From the NCBI RefSeq assembly GCF_013266755.1, contig NZ_JABRWJ010000001.1:620001-684000 (forward strand): 64,000 nucleotides of DNA. The letters run 5' to 3'. The stretch is from Pseudaquabacterium terrae (GTDB lineage Bacteria > Pseudomonadota > Gammaproteobacteria > Burkholderiales > Burkholderiaceae_C). The translations under genes and the position numbers were made by a program. The notes beneath the pieces are model-generated. The model saw only the letters and a program-made list of their open reading frames with translations, had not been told where the DNA came from and made no database searches. Below, one piece after another: positions 8,778-16,857 of this stretch (position 1 is its first letter; each line of letters starts with the position of its first letter).

Positions 8778-9303
8778 GGGTTCGAAACGACTCTGAAGTT
8801 GACGCAGCAAGAAACCGTGGGTCCAATGCGGACGCCAACAACAAACAAATAGCGCGGCAGCCTCGGCGCACCAGACGACACTTGAAGTCTGCTGCAGCAT
8901 GCGTGAGATGCATGCTCACCGGCAAGGCGTGGGCTGCGCTAGGGAGGATTCATGCTGCTTTCGGCCGGTCTCATTGACCAACGCTGCGCATTGCGCTGCC
9001 GCTTGACTCGAGCCCACCACCACTTCTGATCCGCTGTCTCCGCTTTCGCTTGCCAGAGTCTCCGCTGGCACGAGTGGGGCGACCGCGTGACCCAGTTTGG
9101 GCGTGGCGACATCGGCCGCTGGCAATTTCCCTGAAATTGCTGTGGCCGGCTGGGCGCGTTCATCGCAGTCGAGTCCATCCAGTCGGCCCCATTCGACGCC
9201 GTCGGCCCGTGGCCGATGAGGATTGCCATGCGCGGAATCCGTTCCGCTCAGCATGTGCGACCCCATCGCGAAGCTTGCCCACAACGAACCAAATGTCTGG
9301 ACA
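8778..9303. other. Gene-poor, lower-GC stretch left of the ATP-grasp cluster
   Basis: About 525 bp with no gene that I can support. Minus-strand frames are open across 8916-9455 and 8939-9229, but the predicted proteins are compositionally odd, match nothing I know and overlap the start of the next gene. Base composition is visibly less GC-rich than the flanking host genes. A perfect inverted repeat sits at 9122-9140. The stretch probably contains the promoter of the downstream four-gene cluster and may include the junction of an acquired segment. Confidence 0.5.
9122..9140. promoter_or_regulatory. Perfect inverted repeat upstream of the four-gene cluster
   Basis: GCAATTTC (9122-9129), a CCT spacer and GAAATTGC (9133-9140) form a perfect 8-bp palindrome in otherwise GC-rich DNA, about 165 bp before the first gene of the cluster. 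It could be an operator or a weak hairpin; no T-run follows on the plus strand. Confidence 0.4.
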
Positions 9304-10335
9304 ATGAAGAAGGAAATCCTGTTCCTCAGTTTGGAGGATGTCGTCTCCGCCGGCGGCTTGGACGTCAAGACCGCCGCAGAGCATCTCGAACACGGCTTCC
9401 GACTGCTATCGCTCGGGCGAGTGCAGCAGCCGATGAAAACGACGCTCAAACCCATCTGCGAGGGCGGCGAATCAGAGATGGGTCTGGTGAACTGCTTGCC
9501 CGCCTACATCAACCTCGGCGAAGAGGAGGTGTTCAGCTGCAAGATTCTGGGGGCGATGCCCCCGAATGTCCGGCGGGGGCTGCCGAGGGCCACTGGACTG
9601 CTCACCCTCTTTGACTCCGTACACAAGAGCCCGCTGTGCGTCATGGACGCACAACTGATCAGCGCGGTACGAACGGGCGCCGTTTCGCTCCTGGCTGCGC
9701 GCCGCCTTGTGTCGCCGGAGACAGAGGAGGTCGGGCTGGTAGGCGCCGGCGTCAACATGCGCACGCAGCTGTTGGCGCTGCATCACGCCTTGCCGTCGCT
9801 CAAAAGGGCTCGCGTGGTCTCTCGCGGAGAATCCAAATATGAGTTCGCCCGCGAGATGGAAAGAATGACGGGAATCCAGATCAAGGCGGTCCAGACGCCC
9901 GAAGACGCAGTCAGCGGCTGCAAGCTGGTCGTGACCTGCCTTCCAAACGTGACCCAACCCGTCGTCAAGGCGCAATGGATCGACAAGGTCGGCGTGACAG
10001 TGTTCAACATCGGGTGCTATGAAGTGGAGGCCACGCTCCTCTCGCGAATGGATCGAATAGTCGCTGACGTCTGGGAGCAAGGCAAACACCGTGGGGTTCA
10101 GACGCACGCCCAAGCCGTGGCCCAGGGCATCATTCCGGAAACAAGAGTGGAAGATCTGGCCCCGATCCTGGTCGGCGAACGTCCGGGCCGCTCGGCCCGC
10201 GACGAGAACATCTTCTTCTGCCCCACGGGATTGGGCTTCGAGGACGGGATTGTCGGATGGAACATCTACAAGTCGGCTCTGGCACGGCGAATCGGGACGA
10301 CGCTCACACTCTGGAACTCTCCAAAATGGATCTGA
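9304..10335 (+). CDS. Ornithine cyclodeaminase / mu-crystallin family dehydrogenase (SbnB-like)
   Basis: The 343-residue protein has the family fold: an N-terminal dimerisation part with EILFLSLEDVVSAGG, the substrate-domain pattern LISAVRTGAVSLLAARRL near residue 120, and the NAD(P)-binding motif VGLVGAGVNMRTQLLAL near residue 142. Members include ornithine cyclodeaminase, alanine dehydrogenases and SbnB, which acts on an amino-acid conjugate in 2,3-diaminopropionate synthesis. The actual substrate cannot be read from sequence. ATG 9304 fits the family start; an ATG at 9253 would add 17 residues. Its end overlaps the next gene by 10 bp. It opens a four-gene unit with ATP-grasp, exporter and serine acetyltransferase genes, suggesting it builds or reduces an amino-acid-like intermediate. 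GC is lower than in the flanks. Confidence 0.85.
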   Translation: MKKEILFLSLEDVVSAGGLDVKTAAEHLEHGFRLLSLGRVQQPMKTTLKPICEGGESEMGLVNCLPAYINLGEEEVFSCKILGAMPPNVRRGLPRATGLLTLFDSVHKSPLCVMDAQLISAVRTGAVSLLAARRLVSPETEEVGLVGAGVNMRTQLLALHHALPSLKRARVVSRGESKYEFAREMERMTGIQIKAVQTPEDAVSGCKLVVTCLPNVTQPVVKAQWIDKVGVTVFNIGCYEVEATLLSRMDRIVADVWEQGKHRGVQTHAQAVAQGIIPETRVEDLAPILVGERPGRSARDENIFFCPTGLGFEDGIVGWNIYKSALARRIGTTLTLWNSPKWI

Positions 10336-11717
10336 AAAACACAGAGGCGTTGGTCGAACAGCGCCTACGCTCCATGTCGAGCGACAAGCGGGCGAAACTG
10401 TCGCTCGAATGTGATCGCCAGGCCAAACTCGAGGGACTGGAAATGGGCGGCCAACCCATCTCGTACCTGAACGTGCCCGTATTGTTCGACCGCTCGGAGT
10501 ATCAGCTGCTGTCAGCAAGACTCGCGAACCTGCTCGATTGCTTCGTCGACCTGGAAGAGTTCTCGCTGACCCTGAAGGGTGCGCCGATCCACGCGCGACT
10601 GATGGAGTCCCTCACGCCAGGGGGGCGTCACCTCGTAAACCAATGCACGCACGAGAGCCGAGCAAGCCTCGTCCGGCGCATGAGGCGAATCGACGGCTTT
10701 TGGGACCCCCAGACCAGCCAGTACAGCGTCATCGAGATCAATCAGGCCGCCCCACTGGGACTGCACAATCACGACGCTCTGCGCCGAATCACGTCGATGG
10801 TGCTCGCCGAGGTCGGGGTTGACAATCCGACACCGTCGATCGCCCCGCAGATCCTGGAGTGGTTCAGGCTCGAGTTCAGCGATCGGGGAAGGCAAGGACT
10901 GCCCCGGCACGTCGCCCTCGTCATTGAGCACGGTTATCCAGGCAAGTTTGCAGACCTCCCTCCGATTGCCCAGGCCATCGAGAAACTCGCCGCGAGCACC
11001 TGGGGCGCCGAACTCCAGATCACGGTATGTTTTCCTTACGACATCAGTCTGCAGAATGGGAACGCGGTGCTGAACGGCAAGGTCGTGGACATGATCTGGC
11101 GAAACTCGGTGTACATGACGACGTACCGAGAGCAAAATCTTCCGATCTCGGACTACGAGTCCATACTGTCCCATCATGAGGACTTCATCGTTATCAACTC
11201 GACTCGTTCGTGGTTGACTCGCACCAAGGAGACGTTGGCGCTCTTCTGGGACGATGCAGCATGTTCCGCGCTGGGTCTGGGCGAGGAGGATCGGGACGCT
11301 GTTCGCCGGCTCCTTCCGAGGACCGTGAATCTCAAGTACTCCCCCGAGGCCCGCAACGAGATCTGCCGAGACCGCGGCGCCTGGGTGTCCAAACCAACGG
11401 ACTCCGGATTCGGTCAGGGCGTGGAGTTCGGGGTCAACCATTCGACGCAGTCCTGGTCCGCCCTTGTGAGCGAGCGGTCGAAGGAGGGATTCGTCTTCCA
11501 GAAACGGGTTGAAGCTTCCCGCAGACGCGCCCTGGCCATTGAGCCGGACGGCGGGCTCTCGGAGAGATTCCTCGAGCTCGACTTCTGTCCTCAGCATGTC
11601 GCCGGGCACTTCTCAGGTACCGCGGTTGTTCGAGGCTTTCCGATGAGTGAGCACTCGGCAGCGGAGCCCATGAATCTCAGCCGGGGTGCCGTTCTCTGTC
11701 ACGCTGCATTCGTCTAG
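10326..11717 (+). CDS. Circularly permuted ATP-grasp-like amide ligase
   Basis: This 463-residue protein shows the pattern of circularly permuted ATP-grasp / glutathionylspermidine-synthase-like ligases. RRIDGFWDPQTSQYSVIEINQAAPLG (near residue 120) is the pre-ATP-grasp motif with the conserved E-x-N. HVALVIEHG opens the next sheet, and LNGKVVDMIWRNSVY follows. KPTDSGFGQGVEFG (near residue 355) is the nucleotide-binding Lys plus glycine loop, FVFQKRVE carries the ATP-contacting Glu, and LELDFCPQHV is the likely metal-site strand. Such enzymes join a carboxylate to an amine through an acyl phosphate. The ATG at 10326 overlaps the preceding gene; a longer frame from 10257 lies wholly within it and is unlikely. 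The family call rests on my reading of motifs; the substrate is unknown. Confidence 0.7.
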   Translation: MDLKNTEALVEQRLRSMSSDKRAKLSLECDRQAKLEGLEMGGQPISYLNVPVLFDRSEYQLLSARLANLLDCFVDLEEFSLTLKGAPIHARLMESLTPGGRHLVNQCTHESRASLVRRMRRIDGFWDPQTSQYSVIEINQAAPLGLHNHDALRRITSMVLAEVGVDNPTPSIAPQILEWFRLEFSDRGRQGLPRHVALVIEHGYPGKFADLPPIAQAIEKLAASTWGAELQITVCFPYDISLQNGNAVLNGKVVDMIWRNSVYMTTYREQNLPISDYESILSHHEDFIVINSTRSWLTRTKETLALFWDDAACSALGLGEEDRDAVRRLLPRTVNLKYSPEARNEICRDRGAWVSKPTDSGFGQGVEFGVNHSTQSWSALVSERSKEGFVFQKRVEASRRRALAIEPDGGLSERFLELDFCPQHVAGHFSGTAVVRGFPMSEHSAAEPMNLSRGAVLCHAAFV

Positions 11718-11727
11718 AACGGTCGGT

Positions 11728-12612
11728 ATGGAACGCGCACCCCCCTTGTCCATCTGGCTGCTGACCGGCATCTGCCTGGTTGCATCCACGCTCGAGCCGA
11801 TTCTGATCAAACTGGGCTACCTCGGCAGCGCGACGCCACCGCAGTTGCTGGTCGTACGCGGGCTGGTGGCGGGGATTTGCGCGCTTCCCTTCATCGGAAA
11901 GATCAGCCCGACATTCGCCGAGCAATTCGGGCGCATCCTACCGGTCTGTGTGATCTTCGTCGTCACGAATGTGTTCTTGATGCTCGCGTTCGCGCATCTG
12001 CCGGTTTCGATCGTCGTCGCGCTGGTCACGTCGACACCGGCGTTCGTCGCATTGGTCAATCAGTGGCGCGGCACCGTTGCGCTGGGCCAGCGGTTCTGGA
12101 TTGGCTTCATTCTCTGCTTCGTCGGGATCCCGGCGACCGTGGGATCCGGCTTCGTCGGCGCTGGAGGCACCGAGTGGAAGGGCCTCATCTACGTTGGACT
12201 CGCGATAGCGGGCTCGACACTCTACCGAACACGAATGGACATGGTCACGAGGCATGTTCGGGCGATACAAGTGTCAGGATGCCTGTTTCTCTTCTGTGGC
12301 CTGACGGCCGCGCTGTGCGCTCCATTCTTCTTGCCTCTTCCCGAAACAGCAGTGCGCTTTGGCGCCGCCGTTGGAATGACCTCGGTCGTCGCAAACGTGA
12401 CGTTCCTTGCGACGCTCGCCAGCCTGGGGTCCACCAGAGTGTCGATGATCGGTCTGCTGCAACGACCGACCGTTGTCGTGGCGTCAGCCGTGGCGCTGCA
12501 CGAGCCATTGACCCTTTCACAGATGGCGGGCATCGCTCTGGTGATGACCGGCGTGTATCTTGCCAAGCCCGAGCCCATCCCACAGCGCCAGCAACCGCAC
12601 GAGCAAGCATGA
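11728..12612 (+). CDS. EamA/DMT-family transporter
   Basis: A 294-residue, very hydrophobic protein with about ten membrane helices in two homologous halves, as in EamA exporters of the drug/metabolite superfamily (the RhtA/YdcZ-like type). The second half includes STRVSMIGLLQRPTVVVASAVALHEPLTLSQMAGIALVMTGVYL, the usual conserved C-terminal EamA region. It begins 10 bp after the ATP-grasp gene and overlaps the acetyltransferase gene by ATGA at 12609. In this context it most likely exports the cluster's product or protects the cell from it. ATG 11728 is preferred over a GTG at 11686, which would lie inside the upstream gene. Confidence 0.85.
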   Translation: MERAPPLSIWLLTGICLVASTLEPILIKLGYLGSATPPQLLVVRGLVAGICALPFIGKISPTFAEQFGRILPVCVIFVVTNVFLMLAFAHLPVSIVVALVTSTPAFVALVNQWRGTVALGQRFWIGFILCFVGIPATVGSGFVGAGGTEWKGLIYVGLAIAGSTLYRTRMDMVTRHVRAIQVSGCLFLFCGLTAALCAPFFLPLPETAVRFGAAVGMTSVVANVTFLATLASLGSTRVSMIGLLQRPTVVVASAVALHEPLTLSQMAGIALVMTGVYLAKPEPIPQRQQPHEQA

Positions 12613-13499
12613 ACGAGGCTCTCACCACCGTTGACATCAGTCGCATCCATGGGCTGTCCACTCTGCTGGAGTCGGAGCATGAAGGTCTGCCCGCCGGTGC
12701 AATGTCGTTGACGCCTTCCGATGTCGACGAGCTCATGAGGTCATTGCTGGACCTCTCGCTTCCACATCGTCGCGCGCGTTCGTTCGGCACCGGAGCCAGT
12801 CGACGCAACTCGACAGCCACCGAAGGCCTGACGCAGGCGCTGAAGCTCCTGTCAGCCGGCATCACGTCGGTGCTGTCCTTGCCCGTTGCGCGCCAATCCA
12901 ACCGCTCCTGGCGAGCTGAAGAAGTTGCAATGGAGTTCCTGGAAGCGATCCCTCGTATTCGCGGACTGCTGATCGAAGATGTGCGGGTCACCTATGAACG
13001 TGACCCTGCAGCCGGCAGCGTCTGGGAGGTGATGCTCGCCTATCCGGGTGTGATCGCCGTCGCGGCGTATCGACTGGCTCACGCACTCCTCGCGCTTGAA
13101 GTTCCTGTCATTCCGAGAATGATGTCGGCATGGGCACACCGAGCGACGGGAATTGACATTCACCCTGCAGCGAAGATCGGGGAGCGACTCGCCATTGACC
13201 ATGGCACGGGTATCGTCATAGGTCAGACAGCTGTGGTCGGAAGCAACGTCAGCATCTACCACGGTGTCACATTGGGAGCCCTGTCGCCAAGAGACGACGC
13301 GAACTCCGACTGTCCACACAGGCGAACGAAACGACACCCGACCGTGGAGGACGACGTGGTTCTCTACGCGAACGCCACCGTCCTGGGCGGTGCCACTGTC
13401 GTCGGGAAGGGCGCCGTCTTAGGCGCCTCGGTATTCGTCACGCGAAGTGTGGCGCCCGGGGCTGTCATCGTTGCCAATGCCAGAGGGCGAAGTGGATGA
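12609..13499 (+). CDS. Serine O-acetyltransferase, EpsC type
   Basis: The 296-residue protein has the EpsC/CysE layout: an N-terminal helical part of about 140 residues, then YPGVIAVAAYRLAHALL and a C-terminal left-handed beta-helix of hexapeptide repeats. IDIHPAAKIGERLAIDHGTGIVIGQTAVVG contains the catalytic His (near residue 196), and YHGVTLGAL and the long RHPTVEDDVVLYANATVLGG repeats follow. It should acetylate L-serine with acetyl-CoA to O-acetylserine. No cysteine-synthase-like PLP gene lies beside it, so here O-acetylserine may feed the cluster's own product rather than cysteine. The start overlaps the exporter gene stop by four bases. Base composition matches the other cluster genes, not the flanks. 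Confidence 0.88.
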   Translation: MNEALTTVDISRIHGLSTLLESEHEGLPAGAMSLTPSDVDELMRSLLDLSLPHRRARSFGTGASRRNSTATEGLTQALKLLSAGITSVLSLPVARQSNRSWRAEEVAMEFLEAIPRIRGLLIEDVRVTYERDPAAGSVWEVMLAYPGVIAVAAYRLAHALLALEVPVIPRMMSAWAHRATGIDIHPAAKIGERLAIDHGTGIVIGQTAVVGSNVSIYHGVTLGALSPRDDANSDCPHRRTKRHPTVEDDVVLYANATVLGGATVVGKGAVLGASVFVTRSVAPGAVIVANARGRSG

Positions 13500-13532
13500 T
13501 CAGCTGTCCGTCTTCATCGCCTTGACGGTGCC

Positions 13533-14411
13533 TCAGCGCCGCTGGTCGCGGCCGATGCCGACCGCGACCAGCGGCAGCTTCAGCGCCAGATAGGCGTCCA
13601 GGTCCACCTGACGCAACTGCCGCGGATGCCGCTCGGTGGCGTCGAAGTAGTCGCGCAGCCGCTGCTGGTACGCCTGCCGGTCCGACGCGGCCGGCGTGCG
13701 CGCCGCCGCCTCGATCGCAAAGAGATAGCGCACCAGGTTGCGCTCGATCAGCCCGCGGATGCCGCCGACCAGGGGCGAGCCACCATCGTCAGCCTCGCTC
13801 GAGAAGCCGACCTTGCCGCGGCCGAAGGTCCCGAGCCAGAGCGTCTGGCTCCAGTCGGCCAGCGGGGTCTGCCGGTAGGTGTAGCTCAGCCGCAGCGCGG
13901 TGCGGGCCGCGCCGGCCGGCGCTGCATCGAGCATCAGGCCATGGTCGTGGGTGCCGAGGAAGCCCTTGGCCGCATGCAACCGCACCGACAGCCGGTCCGT
14001 GGACGCGGTCATCGGGTGATAGGAGAAGTCGAGCTCGTCGGCCTGCTCGGGCGGCTGCGCGAGGTGACGCGCGATCCGCAGCGCGATGCGCGGCATTGCC
14101 GCGCTGCCTGGTGCCGCGGGCGCAGCCCGGCAGCCGGTGTTGCTGATGTGCAGGATCATCGCCGCGCACCACCGCGGCGGGTCGGCCAGCGCGAGCTGCA
14201 CGTCGCGGAACGGGCGATCGATCAGCGCCTCGATCTCGGCGCGCACGACACCGCCTTCGACCTCCGAGCGGATCAGCACCGGCCGCCCGAACGGCTCGAC
14301 CGGTGCCAGCCGCTGCAGCCGGGCGACGAACTCCGGCGCTTCGGCGGGCTGAGCCTGCGCACAGACAGCGGCCATGATCAGCGAAGCCGTGACGACGTGT
14401 GGAAGGCGCAC
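13533..14411 (-). CDS. Exported protein of unknown function
   Basis: A 292-residue protein from a GTG at 14411, giving the secretion signal VRLPHVVTASLIMAAVCAQA with a cleavage site after AQA. ATG 14375 would cut the signal in half, so the GTG is preferred. The mature part begins with PVLIRSEVEGGVVRAEIEALIDRPFRDVQLALADPPRWCAAMILHI, reminiscent of START/SRPBCC lipid-binding proteins, and contains two Cys residues. I do not recognise a named family. The location is probably periplasmic. It is convergent with the low-GC cluster and begins the host-like DNA again; downstream on the minus strand it follows a DUF2917 gene. Confidence 0.65.
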   Translation of the reverse strand: MRLPHVVTASLIMAAVCAQAQPAEAPEFVARLQRLAPVEPFGRPVLIRSEVEGGVVRAEIEALIDRPFRDVQLALADPPRWCAAMILHISNTGCRAAPAAPGSAAMPRIALRIARHLAQPPEQADELDFSYHPMTASTDRLSVRLHAAKGFLGTHDHGLMLDAAPAGAARTALRLSYTYRQTPLADWSQTLWLGTFGRGKVGFSSEADDGGSPLVGGIRGLIERNLVRYLFAIEAAARTPAASDRQAYQQRLRDYFDATERHPRQLRQVDLDAYLALKLPLVAVGIGRDQRR

Positions 14412-14419
14412 GGGAAATC

Positions 14420-14644
14420 TCAGGTGGCGGCCGTGCGCGGCAACAGGCGCAGTTCCGACGCCTCCAGCGCATACACGATCACGGGCCGGTGCTCGTCGGT
14501 GACGAAGCGCTGGCCCGGCTTCACGACGAAGTCGCACGAATCGCAGTCGAGCGTGATCCACAGTGAGCCGCTGAGGCATTCGATCTGCAGGCCGGTGGCG
14601 TCGGGCAGCTTGATCAGGCCGTGGTGTGCCAGGTGGTTGGACAT
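14420..14644 (-). CDS. DUF2917 family protein
   Basis: A 74-residue protein matching the small DUF2917 family: IECLSGSLWITLDCDSCDFVVKPGQRFVTDEHRPVIVYALEASELRLL, a cupin-like run of beta strands with W-I-T and a G-x-R-F turn. No function is known for the family. It sits 8 bp upstream of the exported hypothetical gene and 13 bp downstream of the Bug-protein gene, so the three may form one transcript. Confidence 0.65.
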   Translation of the reverse strand: MSNHLAHHGLIKLPDATGLQIECLSGSLWITLDCDSCDFVVKPGQRFVTDEHRPVIVYALEASELRLLPRTAAT

Positions 14645-14657
14645 CCCGGACGCGGCC

Positions 14658-15629
14658 TTATTGCGGCTCGATCTTCGCGTCGCGGATCAGCTTCTCCCAC
14701 TTGGCCGTCTCGAGCTTGTTGCGCCTGGCCAGGGCCTCGGGCGTGCCGGGCTCGAACACGAAGCCGATGGGCGCGAACTTGTCCTGGATCTCCTTGCTGG
14801 ACGCCGCGGCGTTGACGGCCTGGTTGAGCCTGGCGATCACCTCCGCTGGCGTTCCGGCCGGCGCGAAGACGGCGAAGTAGGCGATCAGCTCGTAATCCTT
14901 CAGCCCGAGCGCCTCGTTGACCGTCGGCAACTCCGGAGCGGCGGCCGAGCGCTTCGCCGACGTGACCGCCAGGCCGCGGATCTTGCCGGCCCGATGGTGC
15001 GGCGCGGTCGCGGCGACGCTGACGGTGATCATCGTCACCCGGCCGCCGAGCAGGTCGGTCATCGCCGTGCCGCCGCTCTTGTACGGAATCGGGTTCAGCT
15101 GGATGCCGGCCATGCGGGCCAGCATCTCCGCCGCCACCTGCTCGGAAGTGGCCGTGTACGCGAAGCTGAGGTCCCCAGGCCTGGCTTTCGCCAGGTCGAC
15201 GAATTCCTTCAGCGTCTTCGCCGGCACGTCGTTGCCCAGCACCACCATCAACGGCACCGAACCGATGGTGCCGATCGGGGCGAACGCCGTGTCCTGGTCG
15301 TACGGCAGCTTCTTCATCAGGTACTTCAGCGCCGCGTTGGTGCTGTTGGTGCCGAGGAGGATCGTGTAGCCATCGGGCGCTGCCTTGGCGACGATGTCGG
15401 CGCCGAGCAGGCCGTTCGCGCCCGGCTTGTTGTCGATGATGACCGGCTGGCCGAGCATGGCCGCCATCTTCTCGGCGAGCGCGCGGCCCATCTGGTCGGA
15501 CGTGCCGCCGGGCGCAAACGGCACGATGACGCGAATCGGCTTGTTCGGGTAAGGCTGGGCTTGCGCGATGCCGGCGCACAGCAGCGTGGTCGCGAGCACA
15601 GCGAGGCAACGGTTCACAAGGGGTTGCAT
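14658..15629 (-). CDS. Bug-family (TctC-like) tripartite tricarboxylate transporter substrate-binding protein
   Basis: A 323-residue periplasmic binding protein with signal peptide MQPLVNRCLAVLATTLLCAGIAQAQ and the Bug signature YPNKPIRVIVPFAPGGTSDQMGRALAEKM directly after cleavage. The rest follows the family: GANGLLGADIVAKAAPDGYT, YKSGGTAMTDLLGG and LNQAVNAA. Bug proteins bind carboxylates or aromatic compounds and are greatly expanded in Burkholderiales, often without their TctAB membrane partners, which are absent here too. The ligand cannot be read from sequence, but the neighbouring catabolic enzymes make an organic acid plausible. Confidence 0.92.
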   Translation of the reverse strand: MQPLVNRCLAVLATTLLCAGIAQAQPYPNKPIRVIVPFAPGGTSDQMGRALAEKMAAMLGQPVIIDNKPGANGLLGADIVAKAAPDGYTILLGTNSTNAALKYLMKKLPYDQDTAFAPIGTIGSVPLMVVLGNDVPAKTLKEFVDLAKARPGDLSFAYTATSEQVAAEMLARMAGIQLNPIPYKSGGTAMTDLLGGRVTMITVSVAATAPHHRAGKIRGLAVTSAKRSAAAPELPTVNEALGLKDYELIAYFAVFAPAGTPAEVIARLNQAVNAAASSKEIQDKFAPIGFVFEPGTPEALARRNKLETAKWEKLIRDAKIEPQ

Positions 15630-15672
15630 GGGGACTTCTTCTGGGGTGGATGGATGTCGCCGGGGCGCGCCT

Positions 15673-16839
15673 TTAGGCTTCCACCGTGAACGTGATGCCG
15701 GCGTTGGCTTTGAGGCGCGCCGTCAGCGGCTCGGCCATCGCCGAGGCGGTCGTCCAGCAGCCGCCGGGCGTGACCGAGCGCGGCACATCGCGGGCGAGGC
15801 AGACGGCGCTTTCGCCCAGCATTCGCGAGGTCGAGCCGTAGCCCGGGTCCCTGTCGCCCTTGACCGCCGTGCGCACCGTGCGCCCGTCGGCCGCCTCGGC
15901 GATGAACAGCAGGTCGTAGAAGCCGGCTTCACGCGCTTCCCTGCTCGGGCCCTCGCCCGGCTTCGGCGTGCTGTGCACATCGAAGCCCAGGCTGGGCGAT
16001 TCGCCGTCCTTCGGCGGCGCATCGATCATCAGCAGTTCGTCGTAGCGCAGGTCGCGCCCCCAGGGATGGCCCATCAGGTAGTTGGACCGGTGCACCGTCT
16101 TGGTATTGGTCTTGGCCATGATGAAGGGTGCCACCCAGGAGCCGGTGACCGGGTCCTCGTAGACCGCCTCTTCCGGCTGGGCCGGCCCCTCGAAGCCAGG
16201 CGTCAGCGCGAAGGGATTGGCGCGCAGCGCGGCGATCGCCGGATCCGCTTCGGCCGCGGCCCGGGTGGCCATGCCGCTGGCGAGCGTGCCGCCGGAAGGG
16301 CCACCACGCACACCGCGCACGCGACCCCGCACGCGCGGCGCCGGCGCGCCGAAGACTTCGCTGGCCCGCCGCTGCACGAAGTAGACCCCGAGGTCGAAGG
16401 GAATGGAGTCGAAGCCGCATGAAAACACCAGCCGCGCGCCTGATTGGGCGGCCGCCGCGTCATGCGCGTCCTGCATCGCCGCCACCCAGTGGGACTCGCC
16501 GGTGATGTCCACGTAGTCGGTCCCCGCCGCAGCGCAGGCCGCCACCAGTGGCGTGCCGTAGAGCTGAAAGGGGCCCACCGTGGTGAGCATCACCTTCGTG
16601 CGCTTCACCATCGACTGCAACGAGGCGGGATCGGTGGCGTCCGCGACGATCAGCGGCAGCGTGGCCGGGGCGCCGATCAGCTCGCGCACCTCCTTCAGCT
16701 TCGCCTCGCTGCGCCCGGCGATGGCCCAGGCCAGGTCACCGGCGGCACCATAGGTTTTCAGAAGATGCTCGGCGACCAGTCGCCCGGTGTAACCGGTGGC
16801 CCCGTAAACAATCACTTCGAACTCACGCGTTTCGGCCAT
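15673..16839 (-). CDS. Saccharopine dehydrogenase-like / trans-acting enoyl reductase-like protein
   Basis: The 388-residue protein starts with a Rossmann motif (FEVIVYGATGYTGRLVAEHL) followed by VADATDPASLQSMVKRTKVMLTTVGPFQLYGTPLVAACAAAGTDYVDITGE, the saccharopine_dh_NADP pattern. Members include lysine-pathway dehydrogenases and the mycobacterial trans-acting enoyl reductase; similar standalone proteins of this length are usually annotated only as oxidoreductases. It lies between the Bug gene and the double carboxymuconolactone-decarboxylase gene on the minus strand, probably in one operon, and is likely to reduce a C=C or C=N bond in a catabolic intermediate. Confidence 0.8.
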   Translation of the reverse strand: MAETREFEVIVYGATGYTGRLVAEHLLKTYGAAGDLAWAIAGRSEAKLKEVRELIGAPATLPLIVADATDPASLQSMVKRTKVMLTTVGPFQLYGTPLVAACAAAGTDYVDITGESHWVAAMQDAHDAAAAQSGARLVFSCGFDSIPFDLGVYFVQRRASEVFGAPAPRVRGRVRGVRGGPSGGTLASGMATRAAAEADPAIAALRANPFALTPGFEGPAQPEEAVYEDPVTGSWVAPFIMAKTNTKTVHRSNYLMGHPWGRDLRYDELLMIDAPPKDGESPSLGFDVHSTPKPGEGPSREAREAGFYDLLFIAEAADGRTVRTAVKGDRDPGYGSTSRMLGESAVCLARDVPRSVTPGGCWTTASAMAEPLTARLKANAGITFTVEA

Positions 16840-16857
16840 GGCCGTGTCTCCTGCAAT

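Noticed and set aside
8777-8790. GGGGTTCGAAAC looks like a tRNA T-loop and could mark an att site.
   Set aside because: The flanking bases do not form a T-stem, and no acceptor or anticodon arm is present, so there is no tRNA gene and no proof of an att site.
8916-9455. Open frames on the minus strand upstream of the cluster.
   Set aside because: They overlap the OCD-like gene start, have no ribosome binding site, and the predicted proteins match no family that I know.
12609-13499. Serine acetyltransferase as the housekeeping cysE.
   Set aside because: It is of the EpsC type and is translationally tied to a low-GC cluster; the cell's main cysE should be elsewhere.
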